The notes under the pieces were generated by a model, which had not been told where the DNA came from, ran no database searches, and was given only the letters and a program-made list of their open reading frames with translations. This document shows positions 23,036-32,306 of a stretch of 64,000 nt of DNA, piece by piece. A program made the translations under genes and the position numbers. The stretch's first letter is position 1. Every line of letters starts with the position of its first letter. The DNA is from Gaiella sp038230035 (GTDB lineage Bacteria > Actinomycetota > Thermoleophilia > Gaiellales > Gaiellaceae): the NCBI GenBank assembly GCA_038230035.1, contig JBBRNX010000001.1, positions 372,001 to 436,000 on the forward strand, given 5' to 3'.

Positions 23036-24685
23036 TTAGCCGAAGGTGAACGAGTAGGCGAGTATCCCGGGTGAAAAGGCCAGCTCGAGCAGGTGCCGGC
23101 CGGATTGGGTGCGATCGACTGCCGTGTAGAGCCGGTCGCCGTTGATACGGATCGTGCTCGTTCGTCTGCCGTCCACCGCCACCGTCATCGTGCCGCTGCC
23201 ACCGAGGACGATGTAGACTTTTCGCCCGAGGTATTCGAGTTGGAGCCGTGCGTCGCGGCCGGCGAGGATCCGCTCCGGTTCGACTGTCCACGCCCCGCCA
23301 TAGGCGAGCTCGTCCGGCGCGAGGTGCGGTGGAAGACGGTAGGTGTGAAGTCGACCGGAGACGATCGTGCTGCCGGCATACCGCGCGAGGCGGGCCGAAC
23401 CGAGATACGACTCGGGCGTGAGGGAGCCTGTCGGTGTCGCGTCTGCGATCCCGGTCGCGCTCGCCGGCAGGTTGGTCGGCGCGCCGAGAAGCGCTCTGAT
23501 CGCCCCCTCGGTCTTGTCGTACTCGCCCTCGCCGAAATGCGCTTCGCGGACATGGCCGTTGCGGTCGATGAGGTACTCCGCCGGCCAGTACTGGTTTCCC
23601 CAGGCGTTCCAGGTGCCGTAACCGTTGTCGATCGCGATCGGATACCGGACGCCAAGGCGGCGCGCGTTCGACTTCACGTTCGACGGGACGTGCTCGAATG
23701 CGAACTCCGGTGTGTGGACGCCGACGACGACGAGACCGGCCTTCTGGTACCGGGCGGCCCACGCTTCGACATGCGGCAGCGTGCGCAGGCAGTTGATGCA
23801 GGAGTACGTCCAGAAGTCGATCAGCACGACCTTGCCGCGGAGCCCTGCGAGGGTGAGCGGCTTGGTGTTGACCCACTCGGTGACATCTGCGAAGTCCGGC
23901 GCGGGGCCGTAGTCGCGTAGGCCGGAGGTGTCACCTTTGGCCGGCGCCGCCGAGGCGGTCTTGGTGATGTCGCGCGCTCCCGTCAGCTTGCGGAGCTCCT
24001 TCGAGGCTGAGGCACTTTGCTCGACGCGATCCTGAACGGCCTGGGTGTACCCAGGTATGAACGTCTGGAGGTTCCGATCGAGGCCGAAGGCGATCGCGAT
24101 GGCCGTGCCGAGGATCAGGACGCCCGATACGCGACGGACGACCTCGGCGTGGGAACGCAACCGTCCAGCGAGACCTTGACCGGCGAAGGCGATCGCGAGC
24201 AATGGCAACGCGGCGCCGAGCGCATACGCAAGCGTGAGGAGCACACCCTCGGCACCGACGTTGCTGTTTGCAATCAGCACGGTGATCGCGGCAAGCACTG
24301 GCCCTGCACACGGGACGAAAACCAGCCCGAGGCTGACCCCGAGCAGGAACCCGCCGCCTAGATCGCCCGCGGGTCGGCGGGCGAGCCGCTCCAGAGGGCG
24401 GGCGGCCAGGTCGCCGAGCTGCGGCAGGAGGAGGGTCGCTGCGACGACGAACAGCAGCGCGATGGCGATGTTGCGCAAGAGGTCATCCGGCAGGCCCAGC
24501 CTGTGAAGCAGCCAGCCGGCCGTGAGCGTGAAGACGGTGAAGCTCGCCACGAGGCCTGAGATGATCGCGAGCGGGCGCCGACCGCTCGCCCCGCCGGCGA
24601 GGACGATCGGCAGAACCGGCAGCACGCATGGCGAGAGGGCCGTGACCAGGCCGGCGAGGAAGCCGACACCGAGGAGGACGAGCAT
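23036..24685 (-). CDS. DipZ-type CcdA-thioredoxin fusion protein
   Basis: A 549-aa membrane protein. Residues 1-215 are a CcdA/DsbD-like six-TM domain with the paired redox cysteines in ALSPCVLPVLP and GLVFVPCAGPV. A periplasmic linker is followed by a TlpA/thioredoxin domain (about 275-410) with the active site FWTYSCINCLRTLP. A C-terminal beta domain (about 420-549) is typical of DipZ (M. tuberculosis). It carries electrons across the membrane for extracytoplasmic thiol reduction, for example in cytochrome c or oxidase maturation, which fits the neighbouring ctaA. Confidence 0.9.
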   Translation of the reverse strand: MLVLLGVGFLAGLVTALSPCVLPVLPIVLAGGASGRRPLAIISGLVASFTVFTLTAGWLLHRLGLPDDLLRNIAIALLFVVAATLLLPQLGDLAARPLERLARRPAGDLGGGFLLGVSLGLVFVPCAGPVLAAITVLIANSNVGAEGVLLTLAYALGAALPLLAIAFAGQGLAGRLRSHAEVVRRVSGVLILGTAIAIAFGLDRNLQTFIPGYTQAVQDRVEQSASASKELRKLTGARDITKTASAAPAKGDTSGLRDYGPAPDFADVTEWVNTKPLTLAGLRGKVVLIDFWTYSCINCLRTLPHVEAWAARYQKAGLVVVGVHTPEFAFEHVPSNVKSNARRLGVRYPIAIDNGYGTWNAWGNQYWPAEYLIDRNGHVREAHFGEGEYDKTEGAIRALLGAPTNLPASATGIADATPTGSLTPESYLGSARLARYAGSTIVSGRLHTYRLPPHLAPDELAYGGAWTVEPERILAGRDARLQLEYLGRKVYIVLGGSGTMTVAVDGRRTSTIRINGDRLYTAVDRTQSGRHLLELAFSPGILAYSFTFG

Positions 24686-24699
24686 CGCCTCTCAGGGTA
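24686..24699 (-). promoter_or_regulatory. Near-leaderless promoter of the dipZ-like gene
   Basis: On the minus strand TACCCT (24699-24694) plus 8 nt leads into the ATG at 24685. Confidence 0.5.
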
Positions 24700-24721
24700 A
24701 AGGCGGGATCTTACGAGCGGG

Positions 24722-27202
24722 TTACGGCGCCGCCGAGGCCCCGTTCTCGGCGGGCGGTGCGCCAGCCTGTGGCTCGCCCGGAGCTTGCGGCTCCGCGCCG
24801 GGCGACGTCGCTACGCCATTCCCGTTCTCGCCCGCTGGCCCGCGACGCCGTCTGCGGCGCCGGCGTGACTTCCGGGCTGGAGCCTTGGGCGCAGGCAGGT
24901 TCTCGGCGAGCGCGTTTGCTACCTCGTTGATCGTCCCGATCTCTTCGCGCGCCGCATCGAGCAGTCCGTTCGCACGGGGCGTGTACCCCTCGGCTGAGGC
25001 GAGAAGCGCCGCACCGCCTTGGATCGGTAGCGCCTTCGCGACCTTAACGAGCTGGGCGAGGTTCTCTTCGTGACGATGCCCACGGGAGTTCGCGGCAGCA
25101 CCCAGGAGCCGCTTGGCCTCTGGGAACTCCTGGCTTGCGCGGCGATCCTGGATCTTGCGCGTCGCGCGCGCGAGCTTCCACGTCCAGCGTGCGAGGATCT
25201 GGTCGGGCGCGCTGGCCTTTCCATCCCCGATTGCCCGTAACAGCGTGCGGACGCCGGCGGCGCGATCCTTCTCCCACGGGGGCGCTTGCGTCACGAGCGT
25301 CACCAGGTCGTCGAAGTCCGCACGCTCCACCGGTGTCGCGACGCGATCGGCGAGAGCAGTCAGCCGCAGCCGCCGGTTGGGGTTCTCGGCCGCGCAGACC
25401 GAGAGGAACGCGTCCAGCGCTCCCTTGCGGGCACGGCCTTCGGTGAAGACGAGTGCGAACTCGGCGCGCTGATCGAAACGGATGTTGCGGCCGGCGATCG
25501 TCGCCCAGAAGCGCTGCTCGTCGTCGTCCAGATACTTCGGGTCGATCCGCTGCCACTCGCGCTGGATGACCATCAGCCGCCGGGCGACATCGGGTGTCAC
25601 CGGGACAAGCCACGGCACCGGAGACAGCTTGCGGCGTGCGCGGCGCTGCTGGCGGCGGCGCGGGGCGGGCGTGACGCGGGCGCCTTCGCGATAGAAGTCG
25701 GCTCCGAGTAGGGAGTGCAACGAGACGACGCGGTCGTTGTGGGTCGCCGACTTCGGCGTGAAGTCGACGACGATGCCTGCTTCCTTGCGCGGGTGCATCC
25801 GCATGATGCGCCCGATCCGTTGCTGGTACACGCGGCGCGACGCAGTCGGCGCAAGGTGGAAACACACGGTGGCACGCGGAGAGTTCCAGCCCTCGGCGAG
25901 GAGCTGTGCGTTGATCAAGACGTTGATCTCGCCCCGCTCGTAGGCGGCGAGCGTCTCGGCAAGCTTGACCGGAGGTGTACGACCCGAGACGGCCTCTGCC
26001 TTGAGCCCGGCAGCGCGAAACTCCTGTGCGAGGTTGTACGCGTGCTCGACGCCGGCGGCGTACACGATGCCGGGGGTCGAGCCGAACCGTTCACGGTAGA
26101 GGCTTGCGGCCGCCTGATTGAGAGCCTGATGGTCGAGGGCGGCGGCGAGTGCGCGCTCCTCGAAGTCGCCGCCGATGATCGGGACTGCGTTGATCGCGGC
26201 GGCAGGCGGGACGCGAAGGCAGCGAAGCGGAGCGATGAGCCCGCGGCGCGCGGCGTCGGCCAGAGGCAGGTCGTCGACCGAAGCTGGGAAGACATCCGAC
26301 ACCTGCTTCGCGATCAGCTCCTCGGTTGCCGTCATCCCGATGTAGAGCGGCTCCGGGAGGCTGCGGATCGCGGCGCTCGTCTTCTCGCCGAGAGCGGTGT
26401 GCGCCTCGTCGCAGATCACGAGCTGGTACGCAGTGCGGCTGACCGAGCCCGAGTGACGGGCGAACCAGGCGTAGGTCTGGATCGTGATCGGGTCGTCCCG
26501 CAGCGGCTCGAGGCCGGTTTCGATGGCGGGCGTCAGCCGGTCGCCGTAGCCCTCGGTCGTCAGGTCGCGCGTGAACTGGGAGACCAGGAGCCGACGGTGG
26601 GTGAGGATGAGGATGCCAAGGTGGCGTGCAGACTCGACGAAGCCGGCGGCAGCAATCGTCTTTCCGGAAGCAGTCGGATGCCGGAAGCGGTAGCGGCGGC
26701 TTGCTCCGGGGTCGTCGGCGACGGGGACAAGCTCGTCGACGTCTTCGTCGATCAGCCCCGCATCCTCGTCGTCATCTTCCTCCTCGGTCTCGTCGAGCTC
26801 GGTCGTGACCGATCCGTTGCCGTTCCCGTTCTCGTCGGCGTCCCTCTGGTTCGCCGCGATCAACTCAGTGAGCATCCCTGCGAGGGCATCGATCTGATGC
26901 CGGCGGAGCTCCGTGCCCGTAGCTGTGGCAGGCGATGGCGACGCGAGGACGCGCTCCAGGCCGAGCATCAAGCCGTAGCGCACCTTCCAGCGGGGTGACG
27001 GTGTTGTACGGCCTGCGTCCATCTCCGCCGCGGCGTCCTCGAGTGCAGCACGACGTGCTGTGCCCGAGGCGAGCGCCTTCCCCGGGTCCTCCCCGGGGTG
27101 CAGGAACGGCTCGCCGTACCAGGCTTGTGCTCGGAGCGCCAGAGCCTCGAGGCTCTCGGTCGACTCCGACGTCGTTGTCGGGTGAAGTGTCGCTTCGTGC
27201 AT
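24722..27202 (-). CDS. SF2 DEAH-type helicase with acidic insert and Arg-rich tail
   Basis: An ~826-aa SF2 ATPase. Motif I is HPTASGKTIAAAG, motif II is VICDEAHTALGE, motif III is GMTAT, and the second RecA domain carries INAQLLAEGWNSPR and the motif VI QQRIGRIMRMHP. Between the N-terminal ~110 residues and motif I lies a very acidic insert (EEEDDDEDAGLIDEDVDEL). The C-terminal ~300 residues are unrelated to known helicase accessory domains I can name. They end in a run of ten Arg/Lys residues followed by a Pro/Ala/Gly tail. The start is ATG 27202 or GTG 27217, and neither has a clear SD. A nucleic-acid remodelling or repair role is inferred. No restriction or defence partner adjoins it. Confidence 0.82.
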   Translation of the reverse strand: MHEATLHPTTTSESTESLEALALRAQAWYGEPFLHPGEDPGKALASGTARRAALEDAAAEMDAGRTTPSPRWKVRYGLMLGLERVLASPSPATATGTELRRHQIDALAGMLTELIAANQRDADENGNGNGSVTTELDETEEEDDDEDAGLIDEDVDELVPVADDPGASRRYRFRHPTASGKTIAAAGFVESARHLGILILTHRRLLVSQFTRDLTTEGYGDRLTPAIETGLEPLRDDPITIQTYAWFARHSGSVSRTAYQLVICDEAHTALGEKTSAAIRSLPEPLYIGMTATEELIAKQVSDVFPASVDDLPLADAARRGLIAPLRCLRVPPAAAINAVPIIGGDFEERALAAALDHQALNQAAASLYRERFGSTPGIVYAAGVEHAYNLAQEFRAAGLKAEAVSGRTPPVKLAETLAAYERGEINVLINAQLLAEGWNSPRATVCFHLAPTASRRVYQQRIGRIMRMHPRKEAGIVVDFTPKSATHNDRVVSLHSLLGADFYREGARVTPAPRRRQQRRARRKLSPVPWLVPVTPDVARRLMVIQREWQRIDPKYLDDDEQRFWATIAGRNIRFDQRAEFALVFTEGRARKGALDAFLSVCAAENPNRRLRLTALADRVATPVERADFDDLVTLVTQAPPWEKDRAAGVRTLLRAIGDGKASAPDQILARWTWKLARATRKIQDRRASQEFPEAKRLLGAAANSRGHRHEENLAQLVKVAKALPIQGGAALLASAEGYTPRANGLLDAAREEIGTINEVANALAENLPAPKAPARKSRRRRRRRRGPAGENGNGVATSPGAEPQAPGEPQAGAPPAENGASAAP

Positions 27203-27313
27203 GAGCGCAGCACGCACAGGTGCTGCTCTGAAGGGATCCAGCGCGCTCGCACATGCTTCAACGGTCGAGCGTCGCTCATCGGAGCATACCCGACGACGTC
27301 GGATGACGACAGG

Positions 27314-29308
27314 TCAGCTGGACGAAGCGTGGATTTCGGCCAGTTTGCAGCCGATTACCCGGTCCGAGACACCTGTCTGATCGAGATGCTTCGTGAGCCC
27401 GCCGAGGAAGAGCGGGAAACCGGCGCCGAGGATCAGGCAGGCGTCGACATCGGCTGCCGACTCGACAACGCCTTCCTCGAGCAGGCGGCGAATCTCGTCT
27501 GCCAGGGCTTCGAGCACAGCTGTCGTCAGCTCCTCGACGGAGCTTGGTGCGTGCTTCGCGACAACGATCCCTGTGTCACCCGATCCTGTGTCCCCGGACG
27601 CGAGGTTAGCAAGCGTTGCGGACAGTGGGAAGCGGTCCGGGTACGCCGTGTGCAGTGTCTCGAGCACGTGGTTCGCGACACGCGGTCCCACCATCCCGAG
27701 CAGGACCGACGGCGCCATCGGCAGTCCGAGCCGCAGCACCGACTCGTCGGTCTCCTCGACAGAGTTGCCGCGTTCGAGGCCGGCCATCAGCACCGTCGTC
27801 ATCCGGGTCAGGATGCGGTTGACGACGAACGCCGGCGCGTCGCGGACGAGGACGCCGCGCTTCTTGAGCCCGCTCGTCACGGCCCAGGCAGTCGCGAGCG
27901 TCCTGTCGTCGGTGCGCGGCGTGCGGATCAACTCGACGAGCGGCAGCAGCGCCACCGGGTTGAAGAAGTGCATGCCGACGACCCGCTCCGGATGCGCGAG
28001 CTCCGCACCCATCTCGGTGACCGACAGCGACGACGTGTTCGTCGCCAGGATGCAATCCGGGGAGACGACAGCTTCGACTGCGGCGAAGACCTCGCGTTTC
28101 ACCAGCGGCTCCTCGAACACCGCCTCGAGCACGAGATCGCAGCCGGCGAAGACGTCGTACGAGGTGCCGCCGGAGACGAGTGAGGCGAGGAAGCGTGCCT
28201 TCGGCTCGGCGAGCCGCCCCTTGGCGACGAGGCTCTCGAGCTCGCCCCGGATCCAGGCGATGGCATCGTCGACCTGCTCCTGCGTCAGGTCGCGGAGGAC
28301 GAGCGGCACTTCGAGGCGGTGGAGGAAGAGCAGCCCGAGCTGTCGTGCCATCAGGCCGGCGCCGACGATGCCGACCTGGGCGACGCGCGCGGGTTCGGCA
28401 GCGAGCGCAGGCTGGCGCTTCGCGCGGCGCTCGACGACGTCGAAGGCGTAGATCGAGGCCTGCGCCTGCGGGCCGGGAAGCAGGTCGGCCAGCGCGTCCT
28501 CCTCCGCGGCGTAGCCCTCCTCGAGCGTCCAGGTAGCAGCGCCTTCGATCAGGTCGAGCGCGCGATACGGGGCCGGTGCGGCGCCGTGTACTTGATCGTC
28601 GACCTGGAGGCGGGCTCGGCGGCAGATCTCGGTGGCGTCCGAGAGATCGGCGGCTCGCTCGGGCTTCGGCGCCTGCTTTTCGATGCGCGCGAGGAGGAAG
28701 GCGAGCGATTCGTCGACGAACTCGACAGGATCGAGGAGCGCGTCGGCGAGCCCGAGCTCGAACGCCTTCGGGCCGGTCAGCATCCGGTTCTGACGTAGTG
28801 GGTTCGAGACGATCAGTTCGACCGCGCGCTTCGCGCCGATGAGGCGCGGCACGAGCTGCGTTCCGCCCCAGCCGGGGATGATCCCGAGCGAGACTTCGGG
28901 TAGCGCGATGTGACGCACTCCTGACGAGATCGTTCGGTAATCACAGTGCAGCGCGATCTCGATGCCGCCCCCGAGCGCCGCTCCGTTCATCGCTGCGAGT
29001 GTCGGGAACGGAAGTGCGCGCAGTGCGCCGAACAGCTCGTGACCGGCGCGGCCCGCTTCGCGTGCCCGGACGGCGGTCATGCCTGGGAACTCGTCGATAT
29101 CGGCGCCGGCTGCGAAGACGAGCGGCTTCCCCGTCAGGAGCAGGCCGCGCCAGTCACCCGAGTGCAGCTCGACCAGTACGTCGCGCAGCGAGGTGAGGGC
29201 CTCGCGCCCGAAGGTGTTCGGCTTGCGCCAGTCCGCGCCGTTGTCGATCGTGACGAGCGCAACCTGGCCGGCGCGCGTGGCTAGCGGACGGAGCTTGAAG
29301 TGTGTCAC
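27314..29308 (-). CDS. fadB: Fatty-acid oxidation multifunctional protein (enoyl-CoA hydratase/3-hydroxyacyl-CoA dehydrogenase)
   Basis: A 664-aa beta-oxidation enzyme. The N-terminal crotonase domain has the oxyanion loops KPLVFAAGADIDEF and GAALGGGIEIALHCDYR, plus GIIPGWGGTQLVPRL. The NAD domain follows with VGIVGAGLMARQL, then the 3-hydroxyacyl-CoA dehydrogenase catalytic segment GMHFFNPVALLPLVELI and two C-terminal 3HCDH modules. The start is GTG 29308, 10 nt after the thiolase stop. Longer in-frame extensions lie antisense to the thiolase and are rejected. It works with the adjacent FadA to convert enoyl-CoA to acetyl-CoA. Confidence 0.92.
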   Translation of the reverse strand: MTHFKLRPLATRAGQVALVTIDNGADWRKPNTFGREALTSLRDVLVELHSGDWRGLLLTGKPLVFAAGADIDEFPGMTAVRAREAGRAGHELFGALRALPFPTLAAMNGAALGGGIEIALHCDYRTISSGVRHIALPEVSLGIIPGWGGTQLVPRLIGAKRAVELIVSNPLRQNRMLTGPKAFELGLADALLDPVEFVDESLAFLLARIEKQAPKPERAADLSDATEICRRARLQVDDQVHGAAPAPYRALDLIEGAATWTLEEGYAAEEDALADLLPGPQAQASIYAFDVVERRAKRQPALAAEPARVAQVGIVGAGLMARQLGLLFLHRLEVPLVLRDLTQEQVDDAIAWIRGELESLVAKGRLAEPKARFLASLVSGGTSYDVFAGCDLVLEAVFEEPLVKREVFAAVEAVVSPDCILATNTSSLSVTEMGAELAHPERVVGMHFFNPVALLPLVELIRTPRTDDRTLATAWAVTSGLKKRGVLVRDAPAFVVNRILTRMTTVLMAGLERGNSVEETDESVLRLGLPMAPSVLLGMVGPRVANHVLETLHTAYPDRFPLSATLANLASGDTGSGDTGIVVAKHAPSSVEELTTAVLEALADEIRRLLEEGVVESAADVDACLILGAGFPLFLGGLTKHLDQTGVSDRVIGCKLAEIHASSS

Positions 29309-29318
29309 CGGCTTCGAG

Positions 29319-30506
29319 CTATCCGCCAACGCAGCTCTCCCAGAGCAGCGCGGCGCCCATGCCGAGGCCAATGCACAGGGCGGTGAGGCCGTAGCGGGCA
29401 GCAGGGTGCCGTTCGAAGCCGTGCGCGAGCTGGGCCATGAGGCGGACGCCGGTCGCGGCCAGCGGGTGACCGCACGCGATCGCGCCGCCGTACGGGTTGA
29501 GTCGCGGGTCGTCCGGTGCGATGCCCATGCCATCGCACCAGCTCAAGACCTGCACGGCGAAGGGCTCGTTCAGCTCGAAGATCCCGATCTCGTCGAGCGT
29601 CACGCCGGTCTGGTCGAGAAGCTTCTTCGTCGCCGGGACCGGCCCGAGCCCCATGAGGTGCGGCTCGACGCCAACGTATGAGAAGCCGACGAGCCGCATC
29701 TTCGGCACGAGGCCGAGCTCCAGGGCGGTCTCCTCCACGGCAAGCACACACGCGGTCGCGCCGTCCGTGAGGCCGGCTGAGTTTCCAGCCGTGACTCGTC
29801 CGCCGGCGCGGAACGGCGTGCGGAGACCTGAGAGCGCTTCGAGCGTTGTCCCGGGTCGCAGAAACTCGTCGCGCCCCGTCACTATCCAGCCGGCGTCGCC
29901 GAAGACGGCCATCGGTACGACGATCCCGTCCATCTCACCGGCGTCCCACGCGGCGCTCGCTTTGCGTTGCGACGCCACCGCGTAGGCGTCCGCGTCTTCG
30001 CGCGAGAGGTGAGGGAGGACGTCGTGGAGGTTCTCGGCGGTCTGCCCCATGACCGCGGCACTCTCGTCGATCAAGCGCTCGGCGACGAAGCGCGGGTTGA
30101 ACTCGACTTCGCTGCCCATCGGGTGGTGGCCCATGTGCTCGACGCCGCCTGCGATCACGACGTCGGCGGCGCGCATGGCGATCTCGCCCGCGCCGGTCGT
30201 CGTCGCCGTGAGCGCGCCGGCGCACATCCTGTCGAGCGCGAAGCCGGGCACCGAATGCGGGAGGCCGGCGAGCAGCGCGACGTCCCGTCCGAGCGTCAGC
30301 CCCTGGTCGCCGACCTGCGCGGTAGCGGCGACGATGACGTCTCCGATTCGCTCAGGCGGCAGCGATGGATTGCGGCGCAGCAGCTCGCGTACGAGCTTGA
30401 CGACCATGTCGTCGGCTCGGGTTTTCGCGAAGACGCCGTCGGGTGTCGCCCGGCCAAACGCTGTGCGGACGCCGTCGACGAACACCACCTCGCGCAGCTC
30501 ACCCAT
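29319..30506 (-). CDS. fadA: Acetyl-CoA C-acyltransferase (3-ketoacyl-CoA thiolase)
   Basis: A 395-aa thiolase. The acyl-accepting Cys is in LDRMCAGALTA, the active-site His in FELNEPFAVQ-type and GGAIACGHPLAATG motifs, and the second Cys in LTALCIGLGMGAA. It cleaves 3-ketoacyl-CoA in beta-oxidation. The partner fadB follows 10 bp downstream. The promoter is leaderless. Confidence 0.94.
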   Translation of the reverse strand: MGELREVVFVDGVRTAFGRATPDGVFAKTRADDMVVKLVRELLRRNPSLPPERIGDVIVAATAQVGDQGLTLGRDVALLAGLPHSVPGFALDRMCAGALTATTTGAGEIAMRAADVVIAGGVEHMGHHPMGSEVEFNPRFVAERLIDESAAVMGQTAENLHDVLPHLSREDADAYAVASQRKASAAWDAGEMDGIVVPMAVFGDAGWIVTGRDEFLRPGTTLEALSGLRTPFRAGGRVTAGNSAGLTDGATACVLAVEETALELGLVPKMRLVGFSYVGVEPHLMGLGPVPATKKLLDQTGVTLDEIGIFELNEPFAVQVLSWCDGMGIAPDDPRLNPYGGAIACGHPLAATGVRLMAQLAHGFERHPAARYGLTALCIGLGMGAALLWESCVGG

Positions 30507-30518
30507 TCCGCGAGGATA
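30507..30518 (-). promoter_or_regulatory. Leaderless promoter of fadA-fadB
   Basis: On the minus strand TATCCT (30518-30513) plus 6 nt leads into the ATG at 30506. Confidence 0.6.
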
Positions 30519-30558
30519 GTCCGCGTTGACTGACTAGTCGATCGGTCGGCCTCTTGGG

Positions 30559-31383
30559 CTACTGGTCGTCGGAAGCGAGCTCGCGAGCGCGGTTCATCGC
30601 GGCCTGGATCGCATTCAGGAACGCGGCTCGCACGCCGGCCATCTCGAGCTCACGGATAGCGGCGATCGTCGTTCCGCCGGGCGAGGTCACCATCTCGCGC
30701 AGCTCGACTGGGTGCAACTTCTGGTCGCGCAACTGCTTCGCTGTCCCGAGCATCGTCTGGACAACGAGCTGCGTTGAGATCTCGCGCGAGAGCCCGAGCA
30801 GGATCCCGGCCTCGATCATGGCCTCCGACAACAGTGCGAAATAGGCGGGGCCCGAGCCGGAGACCGCGGTGACGGCGTCCATGTACGGCTCGGCGACGCG
30901 GACGACGGCGCCGAGATGCAGGAGCGCTTCCTCCGCGAGCTTGAGATGCGCCTCGCCTGCGTGCACGCCCGCGCACAGCCCGGCGATCCCCTCGTGGACG
31001 ACGGACGGCGTGTTCGGCATCGCCCGCACCACGGGCACGCCGTCGCCGAGGCGTCGCTCGACGGCGGCGGTCGGTATGGCCGCTGCTATCGAGAGCACGG
31101 TCTGCTCGGGCGTGATCACGTCGCGAACCTCGGCGAGCAGCACGTCGATGTCCTGCGGCTTCACGGCGACCACGACCAGGGCCGCCCGCGTGGCGGCGTC
31201 GGGGTTGGAAAGTGTCGTGCGGATGCCGTGACGCTCGTGCAGCTCCGACAGATGTTCGGGGCGGCGGCCGGTGGCGACGATGTCGCCGGGCGAGCGCCAT
31301 TCGGAGCTCAGGAGCCCGGAGATCAGCGCCTCGCCGATCTTGCCGGCGCCTAGGACCGCAATGCGTCGTTCGTCGACAGGCAT
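30559..31383 (-). CDS. proC: Pyrroline-5-carboxylate reductase
   Basis: A 274-aa enzyme for the last step of proline synthesis. The Rossmann loop is LGAGKIGEALISGLL, VVAVKPQDIDVLL follows, and the C-terminal substrate-binding signature is AVSGSGPAYFALLSEAMIEAG, ending in VTSPGGTTIAAIRELE. Length and order match the family. It has its own leaderless promoter. Confidence 0.95.
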   Translation of the reverse strand: MPVDERRIAVLGAGKIGEALISGLLSSEWRSPGDIVATGRRPEHLSELHERHGIRTTLSNPDAATRAALVVVAVKPQDIDVLLAEVRDVITPEQTVLSIAAAIPTAAVERRLGDGVPVVRAMPNTPSVVHEGIAGLCAGVHAGEAHLKLAEEALLHLGAVVRVAEPYMDAVTAVSGSGPAYFALLSEAMIEAGILLGLSREISTQLVVQTMLGTAKQLRDQKLHPVELREMVTSPGGTTIAAIRELEMAGVRAAFLNAIQAAMNRARELASDDQ

Positions 31384-31395
31384 CGCGGAAGTCTA
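31384..31395 (-). promoter_or_regulatory. Leaderless promoter of proC
   Basis: On the minus strand TAGACT (31395-31390) plus 6 nt leads into the ATG at 31383. Confidence 0.6.
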
Positions 31396-31407
31396 AGCGG
31401 CCACGGT

Positions 31408-32238
31408 CTAGGCAGCACGCCGTGCCCGTAGGCGGGTGCGGCGCGCGACGTCGGGGTCGGCGCCGGGAACGAGGCCTTTCGTCCAGCCGTGGAGCAGTAG
31501 TTCGCCCGCCAAGCCTTGCCACTCGCCGTACGGCTCGAGGAGCTCGGCGGTCTCGTGCGCGTCGGCGGGCCGACCTCGTAGCGCGGACACGAGCTTGATC
31601 AGGCCGAGATCGCCGACGAGGCCTGCGTCGTAGCGACCGAGGCCTTCGAGCGCGATCACTCCTACCGACCAGGGGCCGACGCCGCGTTCCCTCGTCAGGC
31701 GCGTGAACACGGTCGTCGTTGGATGCTCGCGGAGGCGCTCCAAGTCGATCGAGCCGGTGAGGCGGACGAGTGTGGCCGCCCTGCTTGCGGCCAGGCCGTT
31801 CGCGCGGAGATCGGCGGTCGACAGGGCGCATAGCGTCTCGCGCGTCGCCACCGGGCTGCCGCACGAGCGCAGGATCGCGCGCTCGATCTGCCTGGCTTTA
31901 CGCGACTCGACGAGCTGCCCGCACATCGCACGGAGCGCTGCGTGGGCGACGGTCGGCAGCCGGAGTGGGCGCCAGCCGATGAAAGCTCGGGCCGTGCGGC
32001 CGAGAAGCACGTCGTCGGCGAAGCGGTGGTGGAACTCGGCGGTGTCGTCGTCGAGTGCCAGCATGAAACGCGCTTTGGCGAGTTGCTCTTCGCCGGTAGC
32101 TCTGATGACGACGCGACCGTCGGGTCGTTGCCACGCGCCGACCGTCGTCCCATCGGCAAGCGGCGCCGACCAGTGGCCCGCAGGCGCCATCAAGCGGAGG
32201 CGGTATGGCCCGGCGGGGGCGACAACGGCTTCAACCAT
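31408..32238 (-). CDS. AlkA-like DNA-3-methyladenine glycosylase
   Basis: A 276-aa HhH-GPD superfamily protein. The N-terminal ~85 residues resemble the beta-rich AlkA N-domain. The helix-hairpin-helix is in LTRERGVGPWSVGVIALEGLGRYD, followed by the catalytic Asp in GLVGDLGLIKLV. It excises alkylated bases from DNA. The same window also encodes a Mug-type glycosylase (10225-10746), so two base-excision enzymes lie 21 kb apart. Confidence 0.85.
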   Translation of the reverse strand: MVEAVVAPAGPYRLRLMAPAGHWSAPLADGTTVGAWQRPDGRVVIRATGEEQLAKARFMLALDDDTAEFHHRFADDVLLGRTARAFIGWRPLRLPTVAHAALRAMCGQLVESRKARQIERAILRSCGSPVATRETLCALSTADLRANGLAASRAATLVRLTGSIDLERLREHPTTTVFTRLTRERGVGPWSVGVIALEGLGRYDAGLVGDLGLIKLVSALRGRPADAHETAELLEPYGEWQGLAGELLLHGWTKGLVPGADPDVARRTRLRARRAA

Positions 32239-32251
32239 GCAGCCAACCCTA
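32239..32251 (-). promoter_or_regulatory. Leaderless promoter of the AlkA-like gene
   Basis: On the minus strand TAGGGT (32251-32246) plus 7 nt leads into the ATG at 32238. Confidence 0.55.
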
Positions 32252-32293
32252 CTTCGGTGCGCCGCTGGCCCGCCCGCGCGCCGCCGCTCGCGC

Positions 32294-32306
32294 TACCGTC
32301 GCCGGG
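32294..32306 (+). promoter_or_regulatory. Leaderless promoter of the methyltransferase operon
   Basis: TACCGT (32294-32299) plus 7 nt leads into ATG 32307. Confidence 0.55.

Noticed and set aside
29309..29533. 75-codon N-terminal extension of fadB
   Set aside because: It overlaps thiolase codons and looks like random Arg/Ser/Ala sequence. GTG 29308 gives the normal crotonase start.
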